Shown piece by piece: positions 8,555 to 17,579 of a stretch of DNA of 64,000 bases. The number at the start of each line of letters is the position of its first letter. The first letter of the stretch is position 1. Position numbers and translations under genes: made by a program. A model generated the notes under the pieces. It did no database searches, had not been told where the DNA came from, and saw only the letters and a program-made list of their open reading frames with translations. The stretch is from the NCBI RefSeq assembly GCF_002917105.1, contig NZ_PQFZ01000001.1, positions 372,001 to 436,000 on the forward strand, written 5' to 3'. This stretch comes from Allobosea psychrotolerans (GTDB lineage: Bacteria; Pseudomonadota; Alphaproteobacteria; Rhizobiales; Beijerinckiaceae).

Positions 8555-9448
8555 ATGGACCTGCTTGCCCTTGCCGATTTCAACTTGGTCGCCCGTCACG
8601 GAGGGTTCGGAAAAGCCTCGCGCGCCGCAGGCCGTCCCAAGGCGACCCTGTCCCGCCGCGTCGCGGAACTGGAGGCCAGCCTTGATCTCCGCCTGTTCGA
8701 ACGGGGCGCACGCGTCCTAAAGCTGACCGAGGAGGGGCGGGCGCTGTTCGAGCGGACGGGCCAGTTGCTCACCGAACTCGACGAGACGGCTGCGGCGATC
8801 GCCTCGGGTGGACATAGTCCCCGAGGACGGTTGCGGATCAGCGCGCCATTGCTCTTTTCCCAGACCGCAATGGGGAAGCTGGCCGCTGGCTTTGCGCTGA
8901 AATATCCGGAGGTCCGGCTCGAGGTCACGACCGAGGACCGGTCCGTCGACATGATCGAGGAAGCCTATGATCTGGTGATCCGGGTCAATCCGGAGCCCGA
9001 TGAAAGCCTCGTCGGGCGGGTCTTCCTGCACGATCGGCTGGTGGTGGTGGCGAGCCCGGACCTGACGCCGCTCACAGACGGCTCGGCCATCCCGGCCGTC
9101 GTGCGTGGGTTAGCCCGCCAGGGCGAGGCCTGGGATGTGACGACGTCGAAGGGCAAGTTGAGGATCGCGGTCAATCCGATCCTGAGCCTGTCGTCCCTGG
9201 TCATGGTTCGCGACGCCGTGCGAATGGGCGTGGGTGCCGCGCGCCTTCCCGTGTCGCTCGTCAGCCACGACCTCGCCGCCGGCACACTGGTGCATTGGGG
9301 CGATGTGGAAGGACCGGACATCGCCTTGTGGGCGCTCTACCCGACACGGCGGCTGCTGAGTGCTCGCGTGTCGGCCTTCCTTGAGCATTTGAAGGCAGCT
9401 TTTCCGAAGGGAACGCCCGACGAACTGGCCGCGTATGTCGGGAGATGA
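8555..9448 (+). CDS. LysR-family transcriptional regulator
   Basis: A 297-residue LysR-type regulator. The N-terminal winged helix is clear: DFNLVARHGGFGKASRAAGR, then PKATLSRRVAELEASLDLRLFERG (about residues 8-52). An effector-binding domain (about 90-290) follows. The HTH has unusual Gly/Lys-rich spacing (GRPKATLSRRV) seen in the GstR/DsdC-like subgroup. ATG 8555 is preferred. A GTG at 8543 in the same frame would add four residues and lies inside the candidate operator region. It is divergent to the NmrA-like gene and upstream of an SDR gene, both probable targets. It lies within the segment bounded by the tRNA repeats. Confidence 0.88.
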   Translation: MDLLALADFNLVARHGGFGKASRAAGRPKATLSRRVAELEASLDLRLFERGARVLKLTEEGRALFERTGQLLTELDETAAAIASGGHSPRGRLRISAPLLFSQTAMGKLAAGFALKYPEVRLEVTTEDRSVDMIEEAYDLVIRVNPEPDESLVGRVFLHDRLVVVASPDLTPLTDGSAIPAVVRGLARQGEAWDVTTSKGKLRIAVNPILSLSSLVMVRDAVRMGVGAARLPVSLVSHDLAAGTLVHWGDVEGPDIALWALYPTRRLLSARVSAFLEHLKAAFPKGTPDELAAYVGR

Positions 9449-9618
9449 AAGCCTTTCCAAGGCCGTGTAGGGCGGAGCCGCTCGCGCCAAGCAGGAGCCT
9501 CACTGATCAACCGGCCGACGCGGCAGACGCCGGCCTTACAGCGGGCCGACTGACCTGCTGTTTCGCAGCCGACGGCCCGTCGCTTGAACTCCAAAATCGT
9601 GTCTGTCGTTCCACTCAT

Positions 9619-9639
9619 GAAACGATCTGTCCAAATATG
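9619..9639 (-). promoter_or_regulatory. candidate operator for the islet LysR regulator, copy 2
   Basis: Read on the minus strand, the core ATATTTGGACAGATCG matches copy 1 (8521-8541) at 17 of 21 positions, and similarity continues beyond it (a TCA, then GTGGAAC). It lies about 90 bases upstream of the SDR start at 9727. It could be an operator or the remains of a duplicated promoter. Confidence 0.4.
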
Positions 9640-9726
9640 ATGCCTAGTTGGCACTGAAATGGGTCAGTAAACGATGCTGGAGAAACGGCGGCCTCATTGA
9701 GAGGCTCCCTTGCCGAGGAGGCAATC

Positions 9727-10395
9727 ATGGCTGGTTCCGGGAACGACAAGATCCCCACTCCACATTCCAAGATTTTGATTCTCGGGGCGACCGGGGGCAC
9801 CGGCCGCCTGATCGTCAAGGAAGCTCTGGCGCGAGGATACGACGTGTCGGTCCTCGTCCGCTCGGCCGAGAAAGGACGCGATCTCGGAGGTGTCAAGCTC
9901 GTCATCGGCGACGCTCGCGACGAGACTGTGATGCGCGAAGCTCTCAGGGGCCGCGACGCCGTCGTGAGTGCGCTTGGGACGCCGGCCAGCCCGTTCCGCG
10001 AGGTGACCCTGCTTTCGTCTGCGACGCGCAGGCTCGTCGACGCGATGAAAAGCGAGGGTGTTACTCGTCTCGTCGCTATCACCGGGATGGGCGCGGGCAA
10101 CAGCGTCGGACATGGTGGATTTCTCTTCGACACCCTGATCTTCCCGCTGCTGCTACGCCATGTATATGCCGACAAGAACCGGCAGGAGGCCATCATCAAA
10201 GAGAGCGGGCTCGATTGGGTGCTGGTCCGTCCCACCATCCTGAACAACAAGCCCGGCCGCGGCACCGTGCGCGCCTTAGACGATCTCTCCGGCTTTCACG
10301 GCGGCAATATCGCCCGTGAAGACGTCGCACGCTTCGTAGTGGATCAGGTTGAGGGCGAGGCGTGGCTGCGCCGCTCACCGCTCATCACGTGGTGA
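9727..10395 (+). CDS. NAD(P)H-binding SDR-like oxidoreductase
   Basis: A 222-residue atypical short-chain dehydrogenase of the NAD(P)H-binding (BVR-B/YwnB-like) type. The Rossmann motif LGATGGTGRLIVKEAL lies at about residues 19-34. Nearby are VLVRSAEKG, GDARDETVM and VVSALGTPAS, and the SDR-core block ITGMGAGNS with LVRPTIL. Start 9727 is preceded by GAGGAGG six bases upstream. It is cytoplasmic and the substrate is unknown. It is a second NAD(P)-binding protein in the same islet as the NmrA-like gene, consistent with detoxification of reactive electrophiles or quinones under LysR control, although that role is inferred. A GC-rich hairpin (10471-10495) lies 75 bases downstream. Confidence 0.83.
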   Translation: MAGSGNDKIPTPHSKILILGATGGTGRLIVKEALARGYDVSVLVRSAEKGRDLGGVKLVIGDARDETVMREALRGRDAVVSALGTPASPFREVTLLSSATRRLVDAMKSEGVTRLVAITGMGAGNSVGHGGFLFDTLIFPLLLRHVYADKNRQEAIIKESGLDWVLVRPTILNNKPGRGTVRALDDLSGFHGGNIAREDVARFVVDQVEGEAWLRRSPLITW

Positions 10396-11041
10396 ATGTC
10401 TCCTGCTTCGTCGGAGATGGCCTGGTGACGCGCTCGATCCCAGTGCCGGACCTCACATGACCGCAAGGAGCGACGCCCGGTGGTAGCGGGCGTCGTCTAC
10501 CGATTTGTGAAACTCAACCGACAATCGCGGCAGCACTAGGCCTCGCTCTTCAATTGGCCGGCGCGCCACCAGAGGAAGCCGGTAGTGGTCCCGCAATCTT
10601 CTCAATGTGAACCGGTGCCGACGCGTTGCAGCACCGAACTATCCGCGCATCGGTGCCATGTGGCGCCTCGCGACGCCATTTTGGCGATCCGGGATATTAT
10701 GTGGCAATTTCAATTACATAAGTGTTCGCAGATTTGTCCGGCCCGGCCCACCATATCCAGCTAGCGCTGTTGATTTTGTTCTCGAGATTGCCTCCACCGG
10801 CTCCAGTTGGGCCGTAGGCGCATTGCGCCGGGCAGGGAGTCGATCGGGCTGTTAATGCCGGCAGAAGGCGGCCTCCGAGGGCTTGGCAGCAAGCTCCGTG
10901 TCGGCCGGTTCGCGCCTGACGCGTTTGTCTGGACCTCAGTCAAACATCTGCCAGGTTCGATGCAGGCCGCCACGGCGTGCTTGAAAACGAGGGTTACCTT
11001 AGGTTTCAATCCAGACGAGAGGCGTTCTGGATCGCAGCGAC
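10396..11041. other. intergenic, 646 bases, with attR-like repeat
   Basis: No gene could be supported. The stretch holds an inverted repeat CGACGCCCG/CGGGCGTCG (10471-10495, 7-base loop) that may terminate the SDR transcript. A locally AT-richer patch follows at about 10690-10735, with the 19-base tRNA-end repeat at 10735-10753. From 10754 to the regulator start the DNA is ordinary high-GC sequence. An 82-codon frame at 10607-10855 shows no family pattern and crosses the repeat. Confidence 0.6.
10735..10753 (+). repeat. attachment-site repeat (attR-like), copy of the tRNA 3' end
   Basis: GTCCGGCCCGGCCCACCAT is identical to 7288-7306 and in the same orientation, with no tRNA body attached. 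The two copies bound 3.4 kb holding an SDR fragment, the NmrA-like gene, LysR and SDR genes. This is the expected right-hand scar of integration into the tRNA gene. Confidence 0.75.
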
Positions 11042-14026
11042 ATGGCAAGCAAGGCGCCAGCGGACAGCCCAGACATCCCTCATCTCGAGGGCGACCGGAA
11101 AGCTGTCGCAGGACAAGCGGTGCGGTGGTCCGGCAGCGCAGATGCGTCGCCCAATGTCGATGGGCGCGATATGGACGAAGGGCTGTGTTTCGGCGATTTC
11201 GTTCTGTTTCCTCGCAGTCGCGCCTTGGTCGAGGGAAGCCGGCGGGTCCAGATCGGGAGCAGGGCGTTCGATATTCTGTGCCTGCTCGTCGAACGCGCCG
11301 GGCTATTCGTAAGCAAGCGGGACATCCTCGCTCATGCGTGGCCGACGACGCATGTCGAGGATGCCAATATTCGCGTCCAGGTCGCGGAGCTGCGCAAGGT
11401 ATTGGGCGACGGGCGCGAGGGCAGGCGCTACATCGTCAACGCCCCGAGCCGTGGATACGCGTTCATAGCGCCGGTGGGACGCATAGTTGCGCCTTCCCAG
11501 GCCGGCCTGAAGCCGCCCGCGAAGAACCCGGCCTTGAGGTCGATGCCGGCTGCGCTCGGCAAGATCATCGGCCGGGCCGAGGCTTCGCGAACGCTTCTGG
11601 GGGAAATCGGGCATCGCCGCCTTGTGACGGTCGTCGGTACCGGCGGCGTTGGCAAGACGACGCTCGTGGCCTCGGTCATGTCTCAACTGATTGAAGGGCC
11701 GGATGCAGGCCGTTGGAGGAAAATATGCTTCGTCGATCTGGCCCCGGTATCCGATGAACGGGTCGTCCTGCGTGCCTTTGCGTCCGCGCTCGACATAGCC
11801 ATAGTCAACGACGAGGCGACATCGAGCCTCGTTCAGCACATCCGAGACGAGGCGTGCCTGATCGTCGTAGACAATTGCGAGCACGTCATCGATGCCGTCG
11901 CCGATATCATCGAAGCAATCCTGCGGGACGCTCCAGCAATCCATGTCCTGGCGACAAGCCGCGAGCCCCTGCGTGCCGAGTGCGAGTGGGTCCACCGTCT
12001 TCACCCGCTTGAAGTGCCGCCGGCCACGAACGGTCTCTCCCTACGGGAAGCCATCGCCTATCCGGCAATCGAGCTGTTCGTCGAGCGAGCAGGCTTGCGA
12101 TCGGGCGGCTACCAGCTGCACGAAGACGATGTCGAGCCTGTGATTGAAATATGCCGGCGCCTGGATGGAATACCGTTGGCCCTGGAGCTCGCCGCTGGAC
12201 GTTTGGACGCCTTTGGCGCTCGCGGATTGGCGGCTATCCTGGATAATGCGCTTTCGGTCCTGACGAAGGGCCGGCGCCGGGCCATGCCTCGCCAGCAGAC
12301 GTTGCGCGCCACCCTCGATTGGAGCTTCAGGCTGCTCAAGCCGCGAGATCAAATACTTCTGCGGCGGCTGGCGGTGTTCTCCAACAGGTTCACCTTGCAA
12401 TCGGCGTCATCGGTGGTTGCCGGAGACGAATTGGCCGTATCCGATGTCGTCGAAGGCATAGCCGATCTCGTCGCGCAGTCTCTCGTAACGCCCGACATGC
12501 ACGGCGACGACACCCATTTCTTTCTCCTTGAAACCACGCGCGCCTACGCGAGGGAAAAGCTCGCCCTGGCCCCCGAAGAGAACCATGTCTCGAAGCGGCA
12601 TGCGGTCCTTTGCTGCGAGCTTCTCGCCGAATTGGTCGAATTGTTCGATGAGGACGATCAAGCCGCGCTCGCCCGGTCCTTCTCGATCCTCTCGGATACG
12701 CGGAGGGCGCTGCAATGGGCTTTCTCATCGACCGGTGATCGAGAGCTCGGGGTCGTGTTGACCGTCGAGACGGTCCCTCTGTGGCTGCGTCTCTCCCTCG
12801 TCAACGAATGCCATCAATGGGTGGAAGAAGCACTCGATCTTCGTGACGATCAGCCAAGGCCTGGCCAAAGCGAGGTGATGAAGCTGCAGGCCGCACGAGC
12901 ATGGTCCTTGATGTACAAGGCCAGCACCGCACACCAGACAGGGGCCGCCTGGATCCTGGCCCGCGACCTCGCAGAGCGAGCAGGGGACAACGACTACCGC
13001 CTACGCTCGCTCTGGGGTCTTTGGGCCGGGCAGATGAAGAGCGCGGCCTTCGTCGATGCCAGTGAAGCCGCCGCCCGCTTCAAGCAAGTCTCCCAGCAAT
13101 CGGCAGACCCCGATGATTGCATCATCGCAGACCGGCTGATCGGCACCTCGCTGCATTTTCTAGGGGATCAGGCGAGAGCCCGAAGCCATATCGAACGCAT
13201 GCTCGCCAACTACAATGTGCCGAGGCATCGCCGACATATCGTCCGCTATCAGGTCGCTCCGCAGGTTGCGGCCCTGGTGACGCAGGCCCGCATCCTTTGG
13301 GTTCAAGGCTATGCAGAGGAGGCGATGCGTGCGGCTGATGCCAGTGTCGATGCAGCCCGCGCGATCGATCACCGCCTCTCACTATGCTTTGCGCTGGCCC
13401 AGGCAGCCTCGCCGCTGGCGCTTCTCGAGGGAGACCTCAATTATGCGGAGGAGCAAACCGATCTCCTTTTCGAGGAAACGGATCGGCATCGGCTGGATGT
13501 CTGGCACATCTACGCCACCGCTTATCGCGGCCAGCTCTTGCTTCGGCGGGGCGAGATTCAAAGCGGGCTGCCTCTCATCGAGACGGCTGTCGAGCAGCTT
13601 CGCAGCGCACGTTTCATGCAGCATTACTCCGCCTTTATGGTTGCGCTCGTCGAGGGGCTTGTTCTCGCGAACCGCCTGGATGCCGCGGATGCTGCTGTCG
13701 AGGGAGCCATAGCGCACGCGACGAGCGCCGGCGATCGCTGGATCGCCCCGGAAATATTCCGCCTCAAGGGTGAGATCGCGTTCCATCGGCATGACGTCGA
13801 GCAAGGCGAAATCTACTTCGCCCGATCAATCGAGCTGGCTCACGAGCAGCGGGCCCTCGCCTGGCAGCTGCGCACAGCGATCAGTCTTTCGCGAATACTG
13901 GATGCGAGCGGCCGGACCGGTCACGCCCGCAGATTGCTGACTGCGCGTCTGACGCAGTTGACGGAGGGCTTCGATGGGGACGGCTACATAAGTTTACGAC
14001 GAGCGCTCAAGCGCATAACCAACTGA
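11042..14026 (+). CDS. winged-helix regulator with NTPase and TPR domains
   Basis: A 994-residue signal-transducing regulator. An OmpR/CadC-like winged helix lies at about residues 45-145 (FDILCLLVERAGLFVSKRDIL, WPTTHVEDANIRVQVAELRK, GRGYAFIAPV-type ending). A STAND-like NTPase follows, with Walker A VVGTGGVGKTT (about 197-207), Walker B LIVVDNCEHV (about 272-281) and a downstream GxP-type segment (RRLDGIPLALELAA). The C-terminal 500 residues are helical, TPR-like repeats. No receiver domain or membrane helix is seen. In this family a ligand sensed by the TPRs is thought to drive ATP-dependent assembly on DNA. Position directly upstream of the hydroxylase module suggests it controls that module. 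The start is uncertain because about 45 N-terminal residues precede the HTH. Confidence 0.85.
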   Translation: MASKAPADSPDIPHLEGDRKAVAGQAVRWSGSADASPNVDGRDMDEGLCFGDFVLFPRSRALVEGSRRVQIGSRAFDILCLLVERAGLFVSKRDILAHAWPTTHVEDANIRVQVAELRKVLGDGREGRRYIVNAPSRGYAFIAPVGRIVAPSQAGLKPPAKNPALRSMPAALGKIIGRAEASRTLLGEIGHRRLVTVVGTGGVGKTTLVASVMSQLIEGPDAGRWRKICFVDLAPVSDERVVLRAFASALDIAIVNDEATSSLVQHIRDEACLIVVDNCEHVIDAVADIIEAILRDAPAIHVLATSREPLRAECEWVHRLHPLEVPPATNGLSLREAIAYPAIELFVERAGLRSGGYQLHEDDVEPVIEICRRLDGIPLALELAAGRLDAFGARGLAAILDNALSVLTKGRRRAMPRQQTLRATLDWSFRLLKPRDQILLRRLAVFSNRFTLQSASSVVAGDELAVSDVVEGIADLVAQSLVTPDMHGDDTHFFLLETTRAYAREKLALAPEENHVSKRHAVLCCELLAELVELFDEDDQAALARSFSILSDTRRALQWAFSSTGDRELGVVLTVETVPLWLRLSLVNECHQWVEEALDLRDDQPRPGQSEVMKLQAARAWSLMYKASTAHQTGAAWILARDLAERAGDNDYRLRSLWGLWAGQMKSAAFVDASEAAARFKQVSQQSADPDDCIIADRLIGTSLHFLGDQARARSHIERMLANYNVPRHRRHIVRYQVAPQVAALVTQARILWVQGYAEEAMRAADASVDAARAIDHRLSLCFALAQAASPLALLEGDLNYAEEQTDLLFEETDRHRLDVWHIYATAYRGQLLLRRGEIQSGLPLIETAVEQLRSARFMQHYSAFMVALVEGLVLANRLDAADAAVEGAIAHATSAGDRWIAPEIFRLKGEIAFHRHDVEQGEIYFARSIELAHEQRALAWQLRTAISLSRILDASGRTGHARRLLTARLTQLTEGFDGDGYISLRRALKRITN

Positions 14027-14372
14027 CCTGATCCCTTGGAGCTGTGCGTGATGATGGCGTCTCTCGTCGCGCCGGGCTTGGCCGTCGCGACGCACCCCCA
14101 CTTCGTCCTTTCCCCGCTGCGATCGCGGAGGGCGGCCCGCACCGCAAGTCGGCGCTCAATTTTACGTCTTTTTACACCGCACCGCACGGCTCTGGTGCTA
14201 GTAAAGCCTCAGTAACGATGCGGCGCGTGGGTTCCGGCGAGACCTGGGACAAGTGTCCGTCAATCAAGAAGAACATTGCGATTTTACGGAAGCGGCCGTG
14301 TGAGCGGCCATGCCGCGGATGTGCGCGGCCCGAAAACGATGCGACCCCGATCGAGACCAGGCGAGGACGACG
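14027..14372. other. intergenic, 346 bases
   Basis: No gene is supported on either strand. The segment around 14155-14180 (TTTTACGTCTTTTTACACC) is the most AT-rich part and is the likely promoter region for the hydroxylase module. I see no clear dyad or terminator. Confidence 0.45.
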
Positions 14373-14825
14373 ATGCCGCGCTCCAGTTACAGCCTCTCGC
14401 TGTCCGAAGCGAAGCGGATTGTCGAGGCGGGTGAAGCCAAGGCCGCCAGCATTGGGGTCGCCTACAATATCGCGGTCGTCGATAACGGGGGCGCACTCAT
14501 CGCTTTCGTGCGCCAGGACGACGCCCTGATCGGGAGCATCGATCTCGCCATCGGCAAGGCGGTCACGGCCAGGATATTCGACAAGCGGACGTCCGATCTG
14601 GCGGCGATGGCACAGCCCGGCGCGCCACTCTTCGGCATCGAGCAGAGCAATGGCGGCAAGGTCGTGATCTTCGGCGGCGGCCTGCCTGTGAAGATCGACG
14701 GCCAGATCGTCGGCGCGGTGGGCGCCAGTGCGGGTTCGGTCGAACAAGACATTGCGGTGGCCGAGGCGGCAGCCGCGGCCATCAGCGGACCCACGGAAGG
14801 CCGCATTCGCGACAACGACCGATAG
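14373..14825 (+). CDS. GlcG/HbpS-family heme-binding-like protein
   Basis: A 150-residue DUF336 (GlcG/HbpS) protein. The family pattern is clear: EAKRIVEAGEAKAASIGV near the N-terminus, then IAVVDNGGALIAFVRQDDA (about 36-54), and FGGGLPVKIDGQIVGAVGAS (about 98-117) with the closing DIAVAEAAAAA. Members bind heme or act as partners of oxidoreductases, and the exact role is unsettled. No signal peptide is seen. It is the first gene of a short operon with the two hydroxylase subunits (23 bases upstream of the 2Fe-2S subunit), so it may help supply or protect cofactor there. That link is contextual. Confidence 0.85.
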   Translation: MPRSSYSLSLSEAKRIVEAGEAKAASIGVAYNIAVVDNGGALIAFVRQDDALIGSIDLAIGKAVTARIFDKRTSDLAAMAQPGAPLFGIEQSNGGKVVIFGGGLPVKIDGQIVGAVGASAGSVEQDIAVAEAAAAAISGPTEGRIRDNDR

Positions 14826-14848
14826 ATTGACGGAAGGAACGTATCGGC

Positions 14849-15310
14849 ATGCTCGAACTGACAGTCAACGGGACCAGGCACCAGGTCGACGTCGTCCCAG
14901 AGATGCCGTTGCTCTGGGTTTTGCGCGATGAGCTCGGCATTACCAGCCCCAAATATGGCTGCGGAATAGCTCAGTGCGGCGCCTGTACGGTGCAGATCGA
15001 CGGAGCAGCCGTTCGCTCGTGCCAGGCGCGTATGGCCGATGTCGCAGGCAAGGCGATCACCACCATCGAAGCGGTCGGCAACGGCAAGCTGCACCCTGTG
15101 CAGGAAGCCTGGATCGAGCATCAGGTGCCGCAATGCGGCTACTGCCAGACTGGCCAGATGATCCAGGCCATCTCGCTCCTCAAGGCAATTCCGAAGCCTA
15201 CCGACGAGGACATCAACGAGGTCATGTCGGGCAATCTTTGCCGATGCGGAACCTATGAGCGCATTCGTGTCGCGATCCATGCCGCCGCCGCGAAGATGGG
15301 AGGGAAATGA
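14849..15310 (+). CDS. (2Fe-2S)-binding subunit of a xanthine dehydrogenase-family hydroxylase (IorA-like)
   Basis: A 153-residue small subunit with both iron-sulfur clusters of the xanthine dehydrogenase family. A plant-type ferredoxin cluster lies near residues 39-60 ([17 protein letters not shown] plus a later Cys), and an alpha-helical cluster domain carries CGYCQTGQ (about 99) and [11 protein letters not shown] (about 130). It passes electrons from the molybdenum cofactor in the large subunit to an external acceptor. It corresponds to the alpha subunit of isoquinoline 1-oxidoreductase-type enzymes, which lack an FAD subunit, as here. The stop at 15310 precedes the large-subunit ATG by one base, indicating coupled translation. 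Confidence 0.9.
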   Translation: MLELTVNGTRHQVDVVPEMPLLWVLRDELGITSPKYGCGIAQCGACTVQIDGAAVRSCQARMADVAGKAITTIEAVGNGKLHPVQEAWIEHQVPQCGYCQTGQMIQAISLLKAIPKPTDEDINEVMSGNLCRCGTYERIRVAIHAAAAKMGGK

Positions 15311-15311
15311 C

Positions 15312-17570
15312 ATGGGCGAGATGCCAAGTCTTTCGCGCCGTAGCTTCGTCTTCGGCTCCGCCGCGGTCGCCGGAGGCGTTGCTTTCGGGCAGTACGCCCA
15401 GGCGCAGCAGGCCGCGTCTTCCGCCGCCGCGGCGAACCCGCTGGCAGCGGGCTTGGGTCCGAACTCGGTTACCTTCAATCCCTGGGTCGAGATCAGCCCG
15501 GACAAGATCACGCTGATCGCCCAGCATGCCGACAAGGGCCAGGGTGTCGGTTCGATCCAGCCCCTCATGATCGCCGAGGAGTTGGACCTCGAGCCCGGCC
15601 AATTCGAGATCCGCTTCGCCGGACCTAGCCCCGCCTATTTCAACACCGGCTTTGCCCACGAACTTGCGCCCTTCATGGCGCCGGACCAGAGCCCCGAAGC
15701 TGAGAAGGCTCGCGCGGCAGCGCTGGAGTGGCTGAGGCAGGCCGGGCTGCAGATGACCGGGGGCTCCAGCACGATCCCCGATACCTACGACAAGCTGCGC
15801 ATGGCCGGCGCGATGGCGCGGGAAACGCTCAAGGCGGCCGCAGCCAAGCGCAGCGGAGTCGCGGCCGCCGAGCTACGCACGGCAGCGGGAAACGTGATCC
15901 TGCCTGACGGGACGAAGATTCCTTATGTCGCGCTCTCGGCCGATGCGGCGAAGATCGCGCCCATCGCGGTCACCAAGCTCCGCGACCCATCGCAATGGCG
16001 AATTCTCGGCAAGCCGATGGAGCGTCTCGACATCCGGTCCAAGGTCACCGGCGAGATGAAGTTCGGCATCGATCGGACGATGGACGGCATGGTGTACGCG
16101 GCCGTCAAGCTGAACCCCAACAAGGGGCAGCCGATCAGATCCTACGACGCGAGCAAAGCTCAGGCGATGCCAGGGGTCCAGAAGATCCTCAAGATATCGA
16201 ACGGCATCGCGGTCATTGCGACGAACAGCTGGTACGCGATGCAAGCGGCCGAGCTTGTCGACTGCGTATGGGAGCCGAGCAAATATCCGGCCGAGCAGGC
16301 CGACCACTGGAAAACGGTGGCCTCGTCCTTCGTTCCGCAATTCCTCGGCAAGGAATGGCGCAATGACGGCAATATCGACGCCGGATTGAAGGAGGGGACG
16401 CTGGTCGAGGCGGAATATCGCGCGCCCTATGTCGGGCATCAGCCGCTGGAGCCGCTCAACGGCATCGGCATCGTGACCGACAAGGGCATGGAAATCTGGC
16501 TCGGGCACCAGACGCCGCAATCGGTGCAGTACCTCGCCGCGAAGGCAATCGGCATGAAGCCGGAGCAGGTGACCTTCCATAACGAGTGGATGGGCGGAAG
16601 CTTCGGGCATCGCCTTGAGTTCGAGAACGTCAAGGTGCTCGCCGAGATCGCGAACCAGATGCGCGGGACCCCCATAAAGCTCATCTTCTCGCGGGAGGAG
16701 GATTTCCTGCAGGACATCCCCCGCCAGATCGCGATGGGCAGGTATCGAGGCGCCGTCAAGGGCGGAAAGATCGTCGCGGCCGATGTCCAAGTCGCTGCGA
16801 CAGCCCCGTTCAAGGAACTGTTGGCGCGGATGGATTCGCCCTCGAAGGATCCCGACGGCCAATTGGCGGTCGGCATCTGGAATGTCTACTACGACATTCC
16901 CCATTATCGGGCGACGAGCTTCGAGGTCCAAGGGCTGTCGCCGTCCACGACTTGGCGATCCGTGGGGGCTTCCGCCAACGGATTCTTCACCGAGAGTTTC
17001 GTCGACGAACTGATCCACGCCGCCGGGCTCGATCCTCTCAAGGCGCGGATCGAGATGTGCAAGATTCCGATCTACCGGAAGCTCCTGGAAACCGTCGGCG
17101 AGATGGCAGAGTGGAAGGGGCCGCTCGGCAACGGAAAAGGCCGTGGCGTGGCGTTCGTCGAGTCGTTTGGAACGGCTGTCGCCGAGATCGTCGAGGTCAC
17201 CGCGACCGAGGCGGGAATCAAGATCGACAAGGTCTGGGTGGCGACCGATGTCGGCAAGATCGTCGATCCCGTCAATTTCGAGAACCTCGTCCAGGGCGGC
17301 GTCGTCTGGGGCCTTGGCCATGCGATGAACTGCGAGCTCACCTATGCCAAAGGGGGCGTGCAGCAGACCAACTACAACCACCACGAAGCCATGCGCATGT
17401 ATCAGTGCCCGGTGATCGAGGTGCGCGGCCTGGAGAACGACTACACGGTCAGGGGCATCGGGGAGCCCCCCGTGCCGCCTGCGGCGCCGGCGCTGGCCAA
17501 TGCCATCTTCGCCGCGACCGGCAAGCGCATCCGGGAAATGCCTTTCAACAAGTTCATCGATTTCGTGTGA
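15312..17570 (+). CDS. molybdopterin-binding subunit of an isoquinoline/aldehyde-type hydroxylase (IorB-like)
   Basis: A 752-residue catalytic subunit. The N-terminus has a twin-arginine signal (LSRRSFVFGSAAVAGGVAFG, about residues 7-26), so the folded Moco enzyme is exported to the periplasm together with its 2Fe-2S partner. Moco-contact blocks include GHQTPQSVQYLAAKAIG, WMGGSFGHRLEFENVKVLA and the C-terminal RGIGEPPVPPAAPALANAI, whose Glu in GEP is the general base of the family. The split domain layout matches IorB. The reaction is hydroxylation of an N-heterocycle or oxidation of an aldehyde with water. The substrate is not readable. Start 15312 is chosen because it gives the complete Tat signal, and a frame extending to 15255 overlaps the previous gene. 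Confidence 0.88.
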   Translation: MGEMPSLSRRSFVFGSAAVAGGVAFGQYAQAQQAASSAAAANPLAAGLGPNSVTFNPWVEISPDKITLIAQHADKGQGVGSIQPLMIAEELDLEPGQFEIRFAGPSPAYFNTGFAHELAPFMAPDQSPEAEKARAAALEWLRQAGLQMTGGSSTIPDTYDKLRMAGAMARETLKAAAAKRSGVAAAELRTAAGNVILPDGTKIPYVALSADAAKIAPIAVTKLRDPSQWRILGKPMERLDIRSKVTGEMKFGIDRTMDGMVYAAVKLNPNKGQPIRSYDASKAQAMPGVQKILKISNGIAVIATNSWYAMQAAELVDCVWEPSKYPAEQADHWKTVASSFVPQFLGKEWRNDGNIDAGLKEGTLVEAEYRAPYVGHQPLEPLNGIGIVTDKGMEIWLGHQTPQSVQYLAAKAIGMKPEQVTFHNEWMGGSFGHRLEFENVKVLAEIANQMRGTPIKLIFSREEDFLQDIPRQIAMGRYRGAVKGGKIVAADVQVAATAPFKELLARMDSPSKDPDGQLAVGIWNVYYDIPHYRATSFEVQGLSPSTTWRSVGASANGFFTESFVDELIHAAGLDPLKARIEMCKIPIYRKLLETVGEMAEWKGPLGNGKGRGVAFVESFGTAVAEIVEVTATEAGIKIDKVWVATDVGKIVDPVNFENLVQGGVVWGLGHAMNCELTYAKGGVQQTNYNHHEAMRMYQCPVIEVRGLENDYTVRGIGEPPVPPAAPALANAIFAATGKRIREMPFNKFIDFV

Positions 17571-17579
17571 GGGCGGGCC

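Noticed and set aside
10607..10855. 82-codon open frame across the attR-like repeat
   Set aside because: No recognisable family pattern; the frame crosses the duplicated tRNA end and is probably random.
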